Of a stretch of DNA of 64,000 nt, positions 7,968 through 16,927 are shown one piece after another (position 1 is the stretch's first letter; every line of letters starts with the position of its first letter). The stretch comes from Gluconobacter potus (lineage in GTDB: Bacteria; Pseudomonadota; Alphaproteobacteria; Acetobacterales; Acetobacteraceae), in contig NZ_JABCQF010000003.1 of assembly GCF_015244705.1 (NCBI RefSeq), positions 124,001 to 188,000 on the forward strand, written 5' to 3'. Under the pieces are notes generated by a model, which saw nothing but the letters and a program-made list of their open reading frames with translations, had not been told where the DNA came from and made no database searches. The translations under genes and the position numbers were made by a program.

Positions 7968-8987
7968 TCAGCTGAAGACGTTGCCTTCGAACGCCTCTTC
8001 CCAAGTCCCGGACGTGGACGCACGGGAATATTCGGTCGAACGGTTCTCGAAGAAGTTGGCATGTTCGACAGCATTCAGCATATCGTCGATCCACGGCAGC
8101 GGGTTGTTTTCCTGCCCATAGATCGGGTCCAGGCCCAACTGCGTCAGGCGGCGATCCGCGATGAAGCGGATGTACTTCTTCACGTCATCGGACGACATGC
8201 CCTCGACCGGCCCCATCTCGAACGCCAGATCGATGAACGCATCTTCATGCTCGACCGTCGTGCGGCAGACCTGCGTCAGTTCCTCACGGAAGTCAGCGGT
8301 CCACAGTTCCGGATTCTCACGGATGAACGTACGGAACAGTCGAATCATGGACAGGCAGTGCAGCGTCTCGTCACGCACCGACCAGGACACGATCTGCCCC
8401 ATGCCCTTGAGCTTGTTGAAGCGCGGGAAGTTCAGCAGGATCGCAAAGGATGCGAAAAGCTGGAGCCCTTCCATGAACGCCCCGAAAGCCGCCATGGTCT
8501 TGGCGATTTCACGCTTGTTGTCGATGTTGAACGACTGCATGAAATCGTATTTGTCCTTCATCTCCTTGTATTTCAGGAAGGCCGAATACTCGGTCTCGGG
8601 CATCCCGATGGTATCAAGAAGATGGGAATACGCGGCGATGTGGATCGTCTCGATATTCGAGAACGCGGACAGCATCATCAGCACTTCGGTCGGTTTGAAA
8701 ACCTGGCTGTAATACTTCATATACGCGGAATTCACTTCCACGTCGGCCTGCGTAAAGAAGCGGAAAATCTGCGTCACCAGATGCTGTTCGGCTTCCGTCA
8801 GCGTCCGGTGCCAGTCCTTCACGTCATCGGCAAGCGGCACTTCCTCGGGCAGCCAGTGGACGCGCTGCTGCGTCAGCCAGGCGTCATAGGCCCAGGGGTA
8901 GCGGAAGGGCTTGTAGACCGGGTTGGCGGTCATCAAGTCGAAATGCTGCTCGCCCTGATGATCGGTGGTCGGAGTCGTGTCGCTCAT
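7968..8987 (-). CDS. nrdB: Ribonucleotide reductase, class Ia beta subunit
   Basis: NrdB generates the tyrosyl radical that NrdA needs to reduce ribonucleoside diphosphates. The di-iron ligands can be placed: Asp82, Glu113, His116, then Glu173, Glu207 and His210. The radical tyrosine Tyr120 is present at the spacing E-x2-H-x3-Y. This argues for a classic Tyr-radical enzyme rather than the Phe-bearing class Ic type. The 339-residue length is normal. The ATG follows an AAAGGA ribosome-binding site. It lies 25 bases downstream of nrdA in the same orientation, so the pair forms an operon under the NrdR-type boxes upstream of nrdA. Confidence 0.96.
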   Translation of the reverse strand: MSDTTPTTDHQGEQHFDLMTANPVYKPFRYPWAYDAWLTQQRVHWLPEEVPLADDVKDWHRTLTEAEQHLVTQIFRFFTQADVEVNSAYMKYYSQVFKPTEVLMMLSAFSNIETIHIAAYSHLLDTIGMPETEYSAFLKYKEMKDKYDFMQSFNIDNKREIAKTMAAFGAFMEGLQLFASFAILLNFPRFNKLKGMGQIVSWSVRDETLHCLSMIRLFRTFIRENPELWTADFREELTQVCRTTVEHEDAFIDLAFEMGPVEGMSSDDVKKYIRFIADRRLTQLGLDPIYGQENNPLPWIDDMLNAVEHANFFENRSTEYSRASTSGTWEEAFEGNVFS

Positions 8988-9012
8988 GATCGCGTCCTTT
9001 CACATCCCGCCA

Positions 9013-10989
9013 TTACTGGCAGGACAGGCACTCTTCGTAATCGCCGCTGCTCATCTCGCCGCGCGGGGCAGCCTGAGCCGTGGCTTCGTATTTTTCATCT
9101 TCCAGAATGTCACTCTTCACCGCGAGATTGGACACGGCATCCGCGCGCTGCACGGACAGAGAGCGGCAGTAATAGAGGGACTTCAGGCCCTTCTTCCACG
9201 CCTGGAAATGGATCTGATGCAGGTCGCGCTTGTGAACGTCGGCCGGCAGGAACAGGTTCACCGACTGCGCCTGACAAATGAACGGCGCACGGTCGGCGGC
9301 ATGTTCGACGACCCAGCGCTGGTCGAGTTCGAACGCCGTCTTGAACACGTCCTTCTCGTCCTGCGTCAGGAAGTCGAGGTTCTGCACGGAGCCTTTGTTC
9401 AGCGTGATCGCCGACCAGACCTCGTCCGTGTCATAGCCGCGCTCTTCCAGAATTTTCTTCAGGTGGCGGTTGCGGACCGAGAACGAGCCCGAAAGCGTCT
9501 TCTGCAGGAACACATTCGCGCTGATCGGCTCGATGCCGGGGCTGGCATTGCCCGTGATGATGGAAATCGAGGCCGTCGGCGCAATGGCGAGCTTGTGCGA
9601 GAAGCGCTCCATGAAGCCGTATTCCTCGGCATCCGGGCACGGGCCACGCAGTTCCGCCAGATGCTTTGACGCAGCATCGGCCTGCTTGCGGATATATTCG
9701 AAAATCTTCCGGTTCCAGACCTTTGCCATCACGGATTCGAACGGAATCATCCGGGCCTGAAGGAAGGAATGGAAGCCCATCACGCCCAGACCAACCGAAC
9801 GCTCACGCGCGGCAGCATATTTGGCGCGCGCCATATCGTCCGGCGCGCGGTCAATGAAGTCCTGCAGCACGTTGTCGAGGAACAGCATCACGTCCTCGAT
9901 GAACTGCGGATCATCCTTCCACTCGTCCCAGGTCTCAAGATTGAGCGAGGACAGGCAGCAGACAGCCGTACGGTTCTTGCCGTGATGATCGATGCCGGTT
10001 GGCAGCGTGATCTCGGCGCAGAGATTGGAGGTCTTCACTTCCAGCCCGGCCAGCTTGTGATGCTCCGGACGGGCGCGGTTCACATGATCGGAATAGATGA
10101 TGTAGGGCTCGCCCTGCTCCATCCGCGCCGTCAGGATCCGGATCCACAGACCACGCGCCGAAACCTTGCGGATCGTGCTGTGATCCTTCGGGGACAGCAG
10201 CGCCCATTCCTCGTCATTCTCGACCGCACGCATGAACGCGTCCGTCACGAGCACGCCGTGATGCAGGTTCAGCGCCTTGCGGTTCGGATCGCCACCCGTC
10301 GGGCGGCGCATTTCGACGAATTCTTCCACTTCCGGATGCCAGACCGGCAGATACACCGCAGCCGAACCACGACGCAGGGAGCCCTGCGAAATCGCCAGCG
10401 TGAGGCTGTCCATGACTCGAATGAAAGGAATGACGCCGGACGTCTTGCCGTTGCGGCCGATATTCTCGCCGATGGAGCGCAGATTGCCCCAGTAGGACCC
10501 GATGCCACCGCCCTTGGACGCCAGCCAGACATTCTCGTTCCACAGCCCCACGATTCCCGAAAGGCTGTCCTCGGCCTCGTTCAGGAAGCAGGAAATCGGC
10601 AGGCCGCGCTCGGTGCCACCATTGGACAGAACGGGCGTGGCCGGCATGAACCAGTGGCGGGAAATGTAGTCGTAGATCCGCTGGGCATGGCCCGCATCCG
10701 CGCCGTAATAAGAGGCCACACGCGCAAAAAGCGCCTGATAGTCCTCGCCCGGAAGCAGGTAGCGGTTGTTCAGCGTCGCCTTGCCGAAATCCGTCAGCAG
10801 GGAATCGCGCGAACGGTCCACCCGCACGGCATGATGGCCCGGAAGCTGCACGACATCGTCGAACATATCTGCAGAATCGGCATCACCCGGTAGCGGCGCT
10901 TCACCGATGGGATGATCGACAGGCGGACGCACATCATGGGCGCGATCAGCCTTGTCGGACACGTCCATTGTCACGTCATGAAGGGTCAT
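9013..10989 (-). CDS. nrdA: Ribonucleotide reductase, class Ia alpha subunit
   Basis: NrdA is the catalytic subunit making deoxyribonucleotides. The active-site cysteines are visible: Cys134 (PISCFLNE), Cys324 with Glu326 in SNLCAEI, and the partner cysteine in AVCCLSS (344-345). The radical-transfer tyrosines (SLYYCRS) and the C-terminal reducible pair in ECLSCQ (654 and 657) are also present. No N-terminal ATP-cone is evident, so the allosteric activity site may be absent. The start at 10989 is preceded by GGAGAGAG. Upstream in-frame starts exist, but they would overlap the first NrdR-type box. Two-subunit operon with nrdB. Confidence 0.95.
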   Translation of the reverse strand: MTLHDVTMDVSDKADRAHDVRPPVDHPIGEAPLPGDADSADMFDDVVQLPGHHAVRVDRSRDSLLTDFGKATLNNRYLLPGEDYQALFARVASYYGADAGHAQRIYDYISRHWFMPATPVLSNGGTERGLPISCFLNEAEDSLSGIVGLWNENVWLASKGGGIGSYWGNLRSIGENIGRNGKTSGVIPFIRVMDSLTLAISQGSLRRGSAAVYLPVWHPEVEEFVEMRRPTGGDPNRKALNLHHGVLVTDAFMRAVENDEEWALLSPKDHSTIRKVSARGLWIRILTARMEQGEPYIIYSDHVNRARPEHHKLAGLEVKTSNLCAEITLPTGIDHHGKNRTAVCCLSSLNLETWDEWKDDPQFIEDVMLFLDNVLQDFIDRAPDDMARAKYAAARERSVGLGVMGFHSFLQARMIPFESVMAKVWNRKIFEYIRKQADAASKHLAELRGPCPDAEEYGFMERFSHKLAIAPTASISIITGNASPGIEPISANVFLQKTLSGSFSVRNRHLKKILEERGYDTDEVWSAITLNKGSVQNLDFLTQDEKDVFKTAFELDQRWVVEHAADRAPFICQAQSVNLFLPADVHKRDLHQIHFQAWKKGLKSLYYCRSLSVQRADAVSNLAVKSDILEDEKYEATAQAAPRGEMSSGDYEECLSCQ

Positions 10990-11106
10990 CGCTCTCTCCG
11001 CCGGGCATCTATTTCTGGTATCTCGAGCACTCATTTCCATCACTCCGAACCCGATCGCAAGCACGAAGTTCGCTTGCAATCTCGGAAGAGCTGTGAATTG
11101 GAACCA

Positions 11107-11152
11107 TCCCATATCTAGGGCACGAAATGGTTAATGTCCCTATATATAGTGC
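11107..11152 (-). promoter_or_regulatory. Two NrdR-type boxes upstream of nrdAB
   Basis: TCCCATATCTAGGGCA (11107-11122) and TCCCTATATATAGTGC (11137-11152) resemble the NrdR consensus ACACTATATATAGTGT, with the second the better match. Their centres are 30 bp apart, about three helical turns, the usual arrangement for this repressor. They lie 118-163 bases before the proposed nrdA start. NrdR itself is not in the window. The pattern is seen directly; regulation is inferred. Confidence 0.7.
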
Positions 11153-11327
11153 TGATCGCAGAAAACTGCCGCTACCTCACTGTTATCCCCAGACTTCTCC
11201 TCTCCCTTCGCCCTTGGGTGTGTGCCGTGGGTCACAGAATGGAGAAATTTCGTGATCGCCAGTCCGGGCAACGATCCGTAACGGACCACGTTTGAGAGAA
11301 GGACCCAACATTCCGGAGCATTGATCC
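11153..11327. other. Non-coding region between nrdA and the osmC-type gene
   Basis: The gene-free span from 10990 to 11327 is 338 bases. Beyond the NrdR-type boxes it must hold divergent promoters for nrdA and the OsmC gene. I see a TTATCCCCA (around 11183), one base from a DnaA box, and a GTCCG...CGGAC inverted pair near 11260-11286. A CGGAG ribosome-binding site lies before the OsmC gene. I cannot assign -10/-35 boxes with confidence. Confidence 0.4.
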
Positions 11328-11759
11328 ATGACCATCAAGAAGACAGCCTCAGCCCACTGGACCGGCGGCCTCAAGGACGGCAAAGGCACGATTTCCACAC
11401 AGAGTGGCGCCCTGCACGACCAGCCCTATGGCTTCAACACCCGTTTCGAAGACAAGCCCGGGACGAATCCGGAAGAGTTGCTCGGCGCGGCCCATGCCGG
11501 CTGTTTCACCATGGCGCTGTCCATGATGCTCGAACAGGCGGGCTTCAAAGCCGAATCCCTGGAAACGAAAGCCACGGTGTCTCTGGACAAGTCCGGCGAA
11601 GGCTTTGCCATCACGCAGTCTCACCTGACCTTGCGTGGCAAGGTTCCCGGCGCATCGGAAGCGCAGTTTCTGGACATTGCCAACAAGGCCAAGGAAGGCT
11701 GCCCGCTGTCGCAGGTCATCAAGGCCAGGATCACCCTGGACGCCACGTTCGAAAGCTGA
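11328..11759 (+). CDS. OsmC-type peroxiredoxin
   Basis: OsmC/Ohr proteins use two cysteines to reduce organic hydroperoxides in the cytoplasm. This 143-residue protein has the peroxidatic cysteine in AHAGCFTMAL (Cys59) and the resolving one in EGCPLSQ (Cys125). Their spacing is that of the OsmC branch. The N-terminal beta segment ASAHWTGGLKDGKGTIST is also OsmC-like rather than Ohr-like. No OhrR-type MarR regulator is next to it, again favouring OsmC. It converges with aroC 25 bases away, where a GC-rich hairpin (about 11776-11800) overlaps the aroC stop. Confidence 0.9.
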   Translation: MTIKKTASAHWTGGLKDGKGTISTQSGALHDQPYGFNTRFEDKPGTNPEELLGAAHAGCFTMALSMMLEQAGFKAESLETKATVSLDKSGEGFAITQSHLTLRGKVPGASEAQFLDIANKAKEGCPLSQVIKARITLDATFES

Positions 11760-11784
11760 GGCAGCCGGTATCGAAGGCTGGGGC

Positions 11785-12867
11785 CTAGCGCCCCCAGCCA
11801 CATTGCGCATGATCGCGCAGCAGGTGATCGGCCAGCACACAGGCCATCATCGCTTCAGCAACCGGCACGGCCCGAATGCCAATGCAGGGATCGTGTCGTC
11901 CCTTCGTCATCACCTCGACGGACTCGCCATTACGCGTGATGCTCGGAACAGGCGTGAGGATCGAGCTGGTCGGTTTGATCGCAAAACGCGCCACGATGGG
12001 CTGCCCCGTCGAAATACCACCCAGAATGCCGCCGGCATGGTTGGATGCGAACTGTGGTCCCGGCGCGATCGGATCGGCGTTTTGCTCACCGCGCAAAGCA
12101 GCCACAGCAAAGCCGTCCCCGATTTCGACACCCTTCACACCGTTGATGCCCATCATGGCGCCCGCCAGATCGGCATCGAGCTTGCCATAGACCGGCGCAC
12201 CGAGTCCGGCAGGCAGACCTTCCGCAACGACTTCCACAGTCGCGCCGATCGACGATCCATCCTTGCGAATGGAGTCGAGCAGCGCCTCCCACGGACCTAC
12301 GGATTCCGCATCCGGACACCACAGCGGATTGCGCTCGACTTCGTCCCAGTCCCAGCGGGACGGATCGATGGTCTGGCCACCGATTCCCGTCAGGGCCGCA
12401 CGAATCTTCACGCCCTCACCCACCAGCGTTTTGAGCAGCACACGCGCCACGGCCCCTGCCGCAACCCGCATGGCCGTCTCGCGCGCCGAAGAACGTCCGC
12501 CTCCGCGATAGTCGCGAATGCCGTATTTCATGTCGTAAGCAATGTCGGCATGACCGGGGCGATAGCGGGTTGCGATATCACCATAATCCTTCGACCGTTG
12601 ATCGGTATTCTCGATCATCAGCGAAATGGGCGTGCCGGTCGTCTGCCCTTCAAACACACCCGAAAGGATCCGGACCTGATCCGGCTCCCGGCGCTGCGTG
12701 GTAAAGCGGGACTGCCCCGGCCGACGACGGTCGAGCCAGGGCTGGATGTCCTCTTCGGACAGCTTCAGGCGGGGTGAACAGCCATCAATGACGCAGCCAA
12801 TGGCCGGTCCGTGACTTTCACCCCAGGTGGTGACGCGAAAGAGCTTCCCGAAGCTGTTGTCCGACAT
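11785..12867 (-). CDS. aroC: Chorismate synthase
   Basis: AroC makes chorismate from EPSP, the last shikimate-pathway step, using reduced FMN. The 360-residue protein carries the N-terminal signature region [12 protein letters not shown] (about 10-21) and the arginine-rich FMN/EPSP loop [13 protein letters not shown] (about 47-59). It also has the [12 protein letters not shown] segment (about 129-140) and the late [18 protein letters not shown] region. It starts one base after the fabI stop codon, so fabI and aroC are cotranscribed. The chorismate mutase at 1.6 kb uses its product; aroE lies at 43 kb. Confidence 0.97.
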   Translation of the reverse strand: MSDNSFGKLFRVTTWGESHGPAIGCVIDGCSPRLKLSEEDIQPWLDRRRPGQSRFTTQRREPDQVRILSGVFEGQTTGTPISLMIENTDQRSKDYGDIATRYRPGHADIAYDMKYGIRDYRGGGRSSARETAMRVAAGAVARVLLKTLVGEGVKIRAALTGIGGQTIDPSRWDWDEVERNPLWCPDAESVGPWEALLDSIRKDGSSIGATVEVVAEGLPAGLGAPVYGKLDADLAGAMMGINGVKGVEIGDGFAVAALRGEQNADPIAPGPQFASNHAGGILGGISTGQPIVARFAIKPTSSILTPVPSITRNGESVEVMTKGRHDPCIGIRAVPVAEAMMACVLADHLLRDHAQCGWGR

Positions 12868-12868
12868 G

Positions 12869-13720
12869 TCAGTTCCCGGAGCCGACCGCTGCGATGTCCG
12901 GCGCGTCCGGGTTCTTCATGCCGACCGTGTGGTAGCCGCAGTCCACGTGATGGATCTCGCCCGTGACACCACTGGACAGGTCGGAAAGCAGATACATACC
13001 CGAACCGCCAACATCCTTGAGGGTCACGTTGCGCTCCATCGGAGCATTGAGCTGGTTCCAGCGCAGGATGTAGCGGAAATCGCTGATCCCGTTGGCAGCC
13101 AGGGTCATGATCGGACCGGCGGAGATCCCATTCACGCGGATATCGTCGCGGCCCAAATCGGCAGCCATGTAGCGCACGGAGGCTTCCAGAGCCGCCTTGG
13201 CCACGCCCATCACATTGTAATGCGGCATGACGCGCTCGGCGCCGAGATAGGTCATGCTCAGGAACGACCCGCCCGGATTCATCATTGCGGATGCACGGCG
13301 TGCAACAGCCACGAAGGAATAACAGGAGATATCCATGGCCTGCAGGAAGGCATCGCGCGGCGTATCGATATAGCGGCCACGGAGATACTGCTTGTCGGCG
13401 AAAGCGATGGCATGGAGCACGAAGTCGATCTTGCCCCAGACCTTCTCGATCTCGTCGAACGTGGTGTTGATGGCATCGTCATTGCTGACATCACAGGGAA
13501 TGACGAGTTCGGACCCGACGCTCTCGGCCAGCGGACGGACGCGCTTGCCCAGCGCCTCGCCCTGATAGGTGAAAGCAAGTTCTGCGCCCTGTGCAGCACA
13601 GGCACTGGCAATGGCCCAGGCAATGGAGTGCTTGTTGGCAACACCCATGATCACACCGCGCTTGCCCTTCATGAGCGTGCCGGTCACTGGAGCCGGGATA
13701 TTGTCTTCCGTTTCAGACAT
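12869..13720 (-). CDS. fabI: Enoyl-[acyl-carrier-protein] reductase (NADH)
   Basis: FabI performs the last reduction of each fatty-acid elongation cycle. This short-chain dehydrogenase-type protein (283 residues) has the FabI cofactor motif [13 protein letters not shown] (about 26-38). It has the catalytic pair Tyr168 and Lys175 (Y-x6-K) with the second conserved Tyr158. The ATG at 13720 is preserved in an AGGAAATCACC context; an upstream ATG at 13768 lacks a good site and would add an unrelated tail. The first ~17 residues are an acidic/Pro-rich extension. FabI enzymes are the target of triclosan. Forms an operon with aroC. Confidence 0.95.
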   Translation of the reverse strand: MSETEDNIPAPVTGTLMKGKRGVIMGVANKHSIAWAIASACAAQGAELAFTYQGEALGKRVRPLAESVGSELVIPCDVSNDDAINTTFDEIEKVWGKIDFVLHAIAFADKQYLRGRYIDTPRDAFLQAMDISCYSFVAVARRASAMMNPGGSFLSMTYLGAERVMPHYNVMGVAKAALEASVRYMAADLGRDDIRVNGISAGPIMTLAANGISDFRYILRWNQLNAPMERNVTLKDVGGSGMYLLSDLSSGVTGEIHHVDCGYHTVGMKNPDAPDIAAVGSGN

Positions 13721-13864
13721 GGTGATTTCCTGAATCGCGTTGGCGTATTGAGGGCCGTGGTTGCACAAGCGCCCGTTACAGACAAGACTTTGCGACGATT
13801 GCGCCGTTTTTTGCCCCCTGACAGGGCATTAAGGCATCACTCCGGCGCTAAGGAATTTCTGCCC

Positions 13865-14407
13865 ATGTGTTCGAAATCCGCCTACGCCACCATAGAACCG
13901 TTCGATTTTTCCGAACATCATTCCATCCTGATCCGCGCTCGGCCCGGCGCCATCCTGAACTCCGTGCGGCACTACCGCCTGGGTGATGATCCGCTCTTCC
14001 GTCCGGCCCTTTACCTGCGTGAACTGCCCGCCCGCCTGCTGCGCGCGCGCCCTCCGCTGCCTCTGGACCTTCAGGACTTCACGCTTCTTTCCCAGACCAA
14101 TCGCAGTCTGGTCTACGGGCTGAAAGGCGCTTTCTGGCAGACGGATTACGGCCTGCGCCGTTTTGACACACCCATGGAGTTTCTCGGTGACAGGGATGCG
14201 TCCGCTGCAACCCTGATCCTGTCCTTTATGACAGTGCCAGCCACGCCGAAACGGACGCGCCTTGTCACGCAGACACATGTCCTGTGCCCCACTTCTCATG
14301 TCCGGCGGTGCTTCCTGCCCTACTGGCTCGTGATCCGTCCTGTCAGTGGCCTGCTGCGGCGACGCATGCTGTCCCAGATCAAGGCGCGATGTGAGCGAAG
14401 TGCGTAA
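13865..14407 (+). CDS. Uncharacterised 180-residue protein, SRPBCC-like
   Basis: No named function. The ATG at 13865 is preceded by AAGGAA at a suitable distance; the frame stays open far upstream but only as the antisense of fabI. The product is soluble and basic. It has an alternating strand pattern (SILIRARPGAILNSV, SLVYGLKGAFW, TLILSFMTV) and a C-terminal segment YWLVIRPVSGLLRRRMLSQI. That C-terminal signature reminds me of small SRPBCC-like proteins (polyketide cyclase / lipid transport fold) of unknown role in actinobacteria and proteobacteria. This is a recollection, not a search result. Divergent from fabI with a 144-base gap. Confidence 0.65.
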   Translation: MCSKSAYATIEPFDFSEHHSILIRARPGAILNSVRHYRLGDDPLFRPALYLRELPARLLRARPPLPLDLQDFTLLSQTNRSLVYGLKGAFWQTDYGLRRFDTPMEFLGDRDASAATLILSFMTVPATPKRTRLVTQTHVLCPTSHVRRCFLPYWLVIRPVSGLLRRRMLSQIKARCERSA

Positions 14408-14425
14408 ACTGTTCCCATAGCGGGC

Positions 14426-14449
14426 CGGATGGCTGGAACGTGCCATCCG
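14426..14449. terminator. Hairpin downstream of the 180-residue gene
   Basis: CGGATGGC (14426-14433) and GCCATCCG (14442-14449) make a perfect 8-bp stem with an 8-base loop, 19 bases after the stop codon. No T-run follows, so intrinsic termination would be weak. Confidence 0.4.
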
Positions 14450-14536
14450 CGTTATGATCCTCACACTGGCGAACCGGTCTGCGTTGCTCCTGCCGCGTCA
14501 GGCCTGTTCCGCCAATCCAGTTCCAAGGAGAGTCCC

Positions 14537-15154
14537 ATGTCCGACATCCCCCTGATTGACCTGAAGGCCGATCCCTTCGCCCTGTTTGCGGCCTGGATGT
14601 CGGATGCCGAGAAATCCGAGCCGAACGATCCCAACGCCATGGCCGTGGCCACCGCAACCCCTGACGGGCGACCTTCCGTCCGGATGCTTCTGCTCAAGGG
14701 CGTGGATGAGCGCGGCTTCGTTTTCTATACCAATCTGGAAAGCCGCAAGGGACGCGAACTGCTGGCCAACCCGCATGTCGCCCTGCTGTTCCACTGGAAA
14801 TCCCTCCGCCGCCAGATCCGGATCGAAGGCCCGGTTGAAGCCGTCAGTGCCGCCGAAGCCGATGCGTATTTCGCAAGCCGCTCGCGCATGTCCCGCCTTG
14901 GCGCCATTGCGTCCGACCAGTCACGCCCGCTGGATGACCGCAGCACCTTCGAGGAACGCCTGAAGGCCGTGGACGAGAAATACGGCGACGGTCCGATCCC
15001 CCGCCCCGCCAACTGGTCGGGCTTTCGCGTTCTGCCCGAAGCCATCGAATTCTGGCAGGATCGCCCCTACCGCCTGCATGACAGAGCCGTGTGGACCCGT
15101 GACGGAAACATCCATGACGGAAACGGATGGAACGTCACACGACTTTATCCGTAA
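14537..15154 (+). CDS. pdxH: Pyridoxamine 5'-phosphate oxidase
   Basis: PdxH oxidises pyridoxine/pyridoxamine phosphate to pyridoxal phosphate with FMN. From the ATG at 14537 (AAGGAG six bases before it) the protein is 205 residues, the usual length. FMN-binding features are visible: PSVRMLLLKGVDERGFVFYTN (about 49-69), SRKGREL and the LFHWKSLRRQIRIEG segment. The C-terminal signature FWQDRPYRLHDRAVW near 174-188 and the terminal RLYP are typical. Several PLP enzymes are in the window (for example lysA), but there is no operon link. Confidence 0.96.
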   Translation: MSDIPLIDLKADPFALFAAWMSDAEKSEPNDPNAMAVATATPDGRPSVRMLLLKGVDERGFVFYTNLESRKGRELLANPHVALLFHWKSLRRQIRIEGPVEAVSAAEADAYFASRSRMSRLGAIASDQSRPLDDRSTFEERLKAVDEKYGDGPIPRPANWSGFRVLPEAIEFWQDRPYRLHDRAVWTRDGNIHDGNGWNVTRLYP

Positions 15155-15202
15155 ATACATCATAACGACGTTCTGCAGATTTTGGCCGGGGAGCCCTGAC
15201 CC

Positions 15203-16087
15203 ATGCTTATCGACATCAAGAATATCCTTCTCCCCCTGAACGGCTCCGGTGACCTCGAAGCCGTCATGTCGGTCGCGCTTGATTTCGCGCGCCGTTTCGA
15301 TGCCCATCTGTCCGCTGTCGTGGTCGGCTCGGACCCGTCCGAAGTCGCGACGCTAGCCGGTGAAGGCATCTCGGCCGGCATGGTCAATGAAATGATCGAC
15401 ACAGCCACGACCGAAGCGCAGCGCCGCGCGATCGCGATCCGCAAAGCCTTTGATGCCTTCATCCGTGAGCATGACATCCGCCGTGTCGAGCCTTCGAAGA
15501 TCGGCTCCTCTGCGGGCGATGGCGTCAGCGCCAGCCTTGATGTCCTCAACGGGACCGAGCACGATTCCCTGACATGGCGCTCGCGTCTGGCCGACATGAC
15601 TCTGGTCCCGAACCTCGCCAAGGACGGCGATCCGCGCGCCTCCGAAACGCTGCATGCCATCCTGTTCGACAGCGGACGACCGCTCGTGATCGCCCCGCCC
15701 GCCCCGCCGAAAACCGTCGGCAAGCGCATCGCCATTGCCTGGAACGGCACGCCCGAGGCCTCGCTGGCCCTGCGCTGCATCCTGCCCTGGGCCCACAAGG
15801 CCGAAGCCGTGCAGGTCCTGACCTGTCAGGACTACCAACGTCGCGGACCGGGCGCGGACGAAGTCGTGACCTATCTGCGGATGCATGGCATTTCCGCCAC
15901 CGCCCGCGAGTTCGAAGCCGTAAACCGTGACATCGGCGCGGGGCTCCTGAAAGCGGCTACCGAGTTCAACGCCGACATGCTCTGCATGGGCGCCTATTCC
16001 CACTCGCGTCTGCGTCAGATGATCCTGGGCGGTGTCACCCGTCACATTCTGGAACAGGCGCAACTCACCGTTCTCATGAGCCGCTGA
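15203..16087 (+). CDS. Universal stress protein, tandem UspA domains
   Basis: This 294-residue cytoplasmic protein has two UspA-like halves: residues 1 to ~150 and ~155 to 294. The second half keeps the ATP-binding pattern G-x2-G-x9-G-T/S in GAYSHSRLRQMILGG near 265-279. In the first half that pattern is degraded (SRLADMTLVPNLAK), so only one site is likely to bind nucleotide. Family members help cells survive starvation, oxidative or acid stress by unclear means. A GGGGAG ribosome-binding site precedes the ATG. It may share a transcript with the next secreted protein, 41 bases downstream. Confidence 0.9.
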   Translation: MLIDIKNILLPLNGSGDLEAVMSVALDFARRFDAHLSAVVVGSDPSEVATLAGEGISAGMVNEMIDTATTEAQRRAIAIRKAFDAFIREHDIRRVEPSKIGSSAGDGVSASLDVLNGTEHDSLTWRSRLADMTLVPNLAKDGDPRASETLHAILFDSGRPLVIAPPAPPKTVGKRIAIAWNGTPEASLALRCILPWAHKAEAVQVLTCQDYQRRGPGADEVVTYLRMHGISATAREFEAVNRDIGAGLLKAATEFNADMLCMGAYSHSRLRQMILGGVTRHILEQAQLTVLMSR

Positions 16088-16128
16088 AACGCCTTTTCAT
16101 GCCTGCCTGCCGATCTGAAGGAACCGTC

Positions 16129-16857
16129 ATGTCCCTGCCCCGCCTCCTCTGCGCAACCTGCCTGACCCTCGCACTGGCAGGAACCGCGCTGGTCCCCGCC
16201 TCGGCCATGGACACACGGTCTCCGCCGCAGGCAGGCGGCTTCACTCTGCAGGAACCGCAGGCGCGGCTGAAACTGCGCCTCGTTCCGAGCACGACGCTCG
16301 CAACCGGCTATCACAGCCCGTTCTATCAGCAGAATCCCGCAACAGGCGCCCTCACCCTGCGGACGGACGGGCTTCAGCCGTCCATCCGCGGACAGACGGC
16401 CCCCGCAACCGTCCTGCGTGAAGGCACCGCCTGGTATTTCCAGCAGACCCCGGCCGACATGAATGCCAGCCTGCATATCGACACCTGGCCCAGCGACCAG
16501 CGCGTTATCATCGGACGCATCCAGAGTCCGCACGGCCCTGTCGTGGAACTGGTCGCAAACGGCCATCGCTCGCAGGTGACCGTCACCGTCCACGATGGCA
16601 GTTCGACCCACAACATCGTCGCCGGTACGATCTATCCGGACCGCAACGTCAGCTATGCCATCTCCTCACGTCCCAACGGAACGCTCGTCGTTGTCGTCAA
16701 CGGCAGTCGCAGCGTACTCGCCATGCCCGCTGCCGCGACTGCGCCTGTCATGTGGTTCGAGGCCGTTGCGGGCCAGACCGGATGGCATATGCCCTGTCAT
16801 GGCGACATGGCGCAGGTAACCTTCACGTCCCTTGAGGTCCGTCATCCGGCGCAGTGA
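16129..16857 (+). CDS. Secreted alginate-lyase-fold (PL7-like) protein with altered active site
   Basis: The product (242 residues) begins with a Sec signal peptide ending at about PASA (27), then a beta-rich domain that I align by eye with the polysaccharide lyase family 7 jelly roll. The three PL7 signature strands are recognisable but changed. ATVLRE sits where R(S/T)ELRE is expected. GRIQ sits where GQIH is expected, so the catalytic His position is Gln. MWFEAV replaces YFKAG. This suggests sugar binding or a different activity rather than alginate cleavage. The start at 16129 follows GAAGGA. It lies just ahead of the Kdo-transferase fusion gene. Fold confidence is moderate; function is open. 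Confidence 0.6.
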   Translation: MSLPRLLCATCLTLALAGTALVPASAMDTRSPPQAGGFTLQEPQARLKLRLVPSTTLATGYHSPFYQQNPATGALTLRTDGLQPSIRGQTAPATVLREGTAWYFQQTPADMNASLHIDTWPSDQRVIIGRIQSPHGPVVELVANGHRSQVTVTVHDGSSTHNIVAGTIYPDRNVSYAISSRPNGTLVVVVNGSRSVLAMPAAATAPVMWFEAVAGQTGWHMPCHGDMAQVTFTSLEVRHPAQ

Positions 16858-16927
16858 GGACCAGGACTGTACGGGAAAGCCTTTCCAACCTTTGCCGCCT
16901 GTAACGCCGCGTGCTACCCGACACGGC

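Noticed and set aside
8061-10893. Long plus-strand frames opposite nrdA and nrdB
   Set aside because: Shadows of the reductase genes; no start signals and His/Arg-rich nonsense translations.
11183-11191. Single DnaA-box-like TTATCCCCA as a replication origin signal
   Set aside because: One near-match without a cluster, AT-rich unwinding region or dnaA/dnaN nearby; at most a regulatory site for nrdA.
12827-13864. Plus-strand open frame upstream of the 180-residue gene, antisense to fabI
   Set aside because: It is the reverse of fabI with no ribosome-binding site at its start; only the part from 13865 has family-like sequence and a good start signal.
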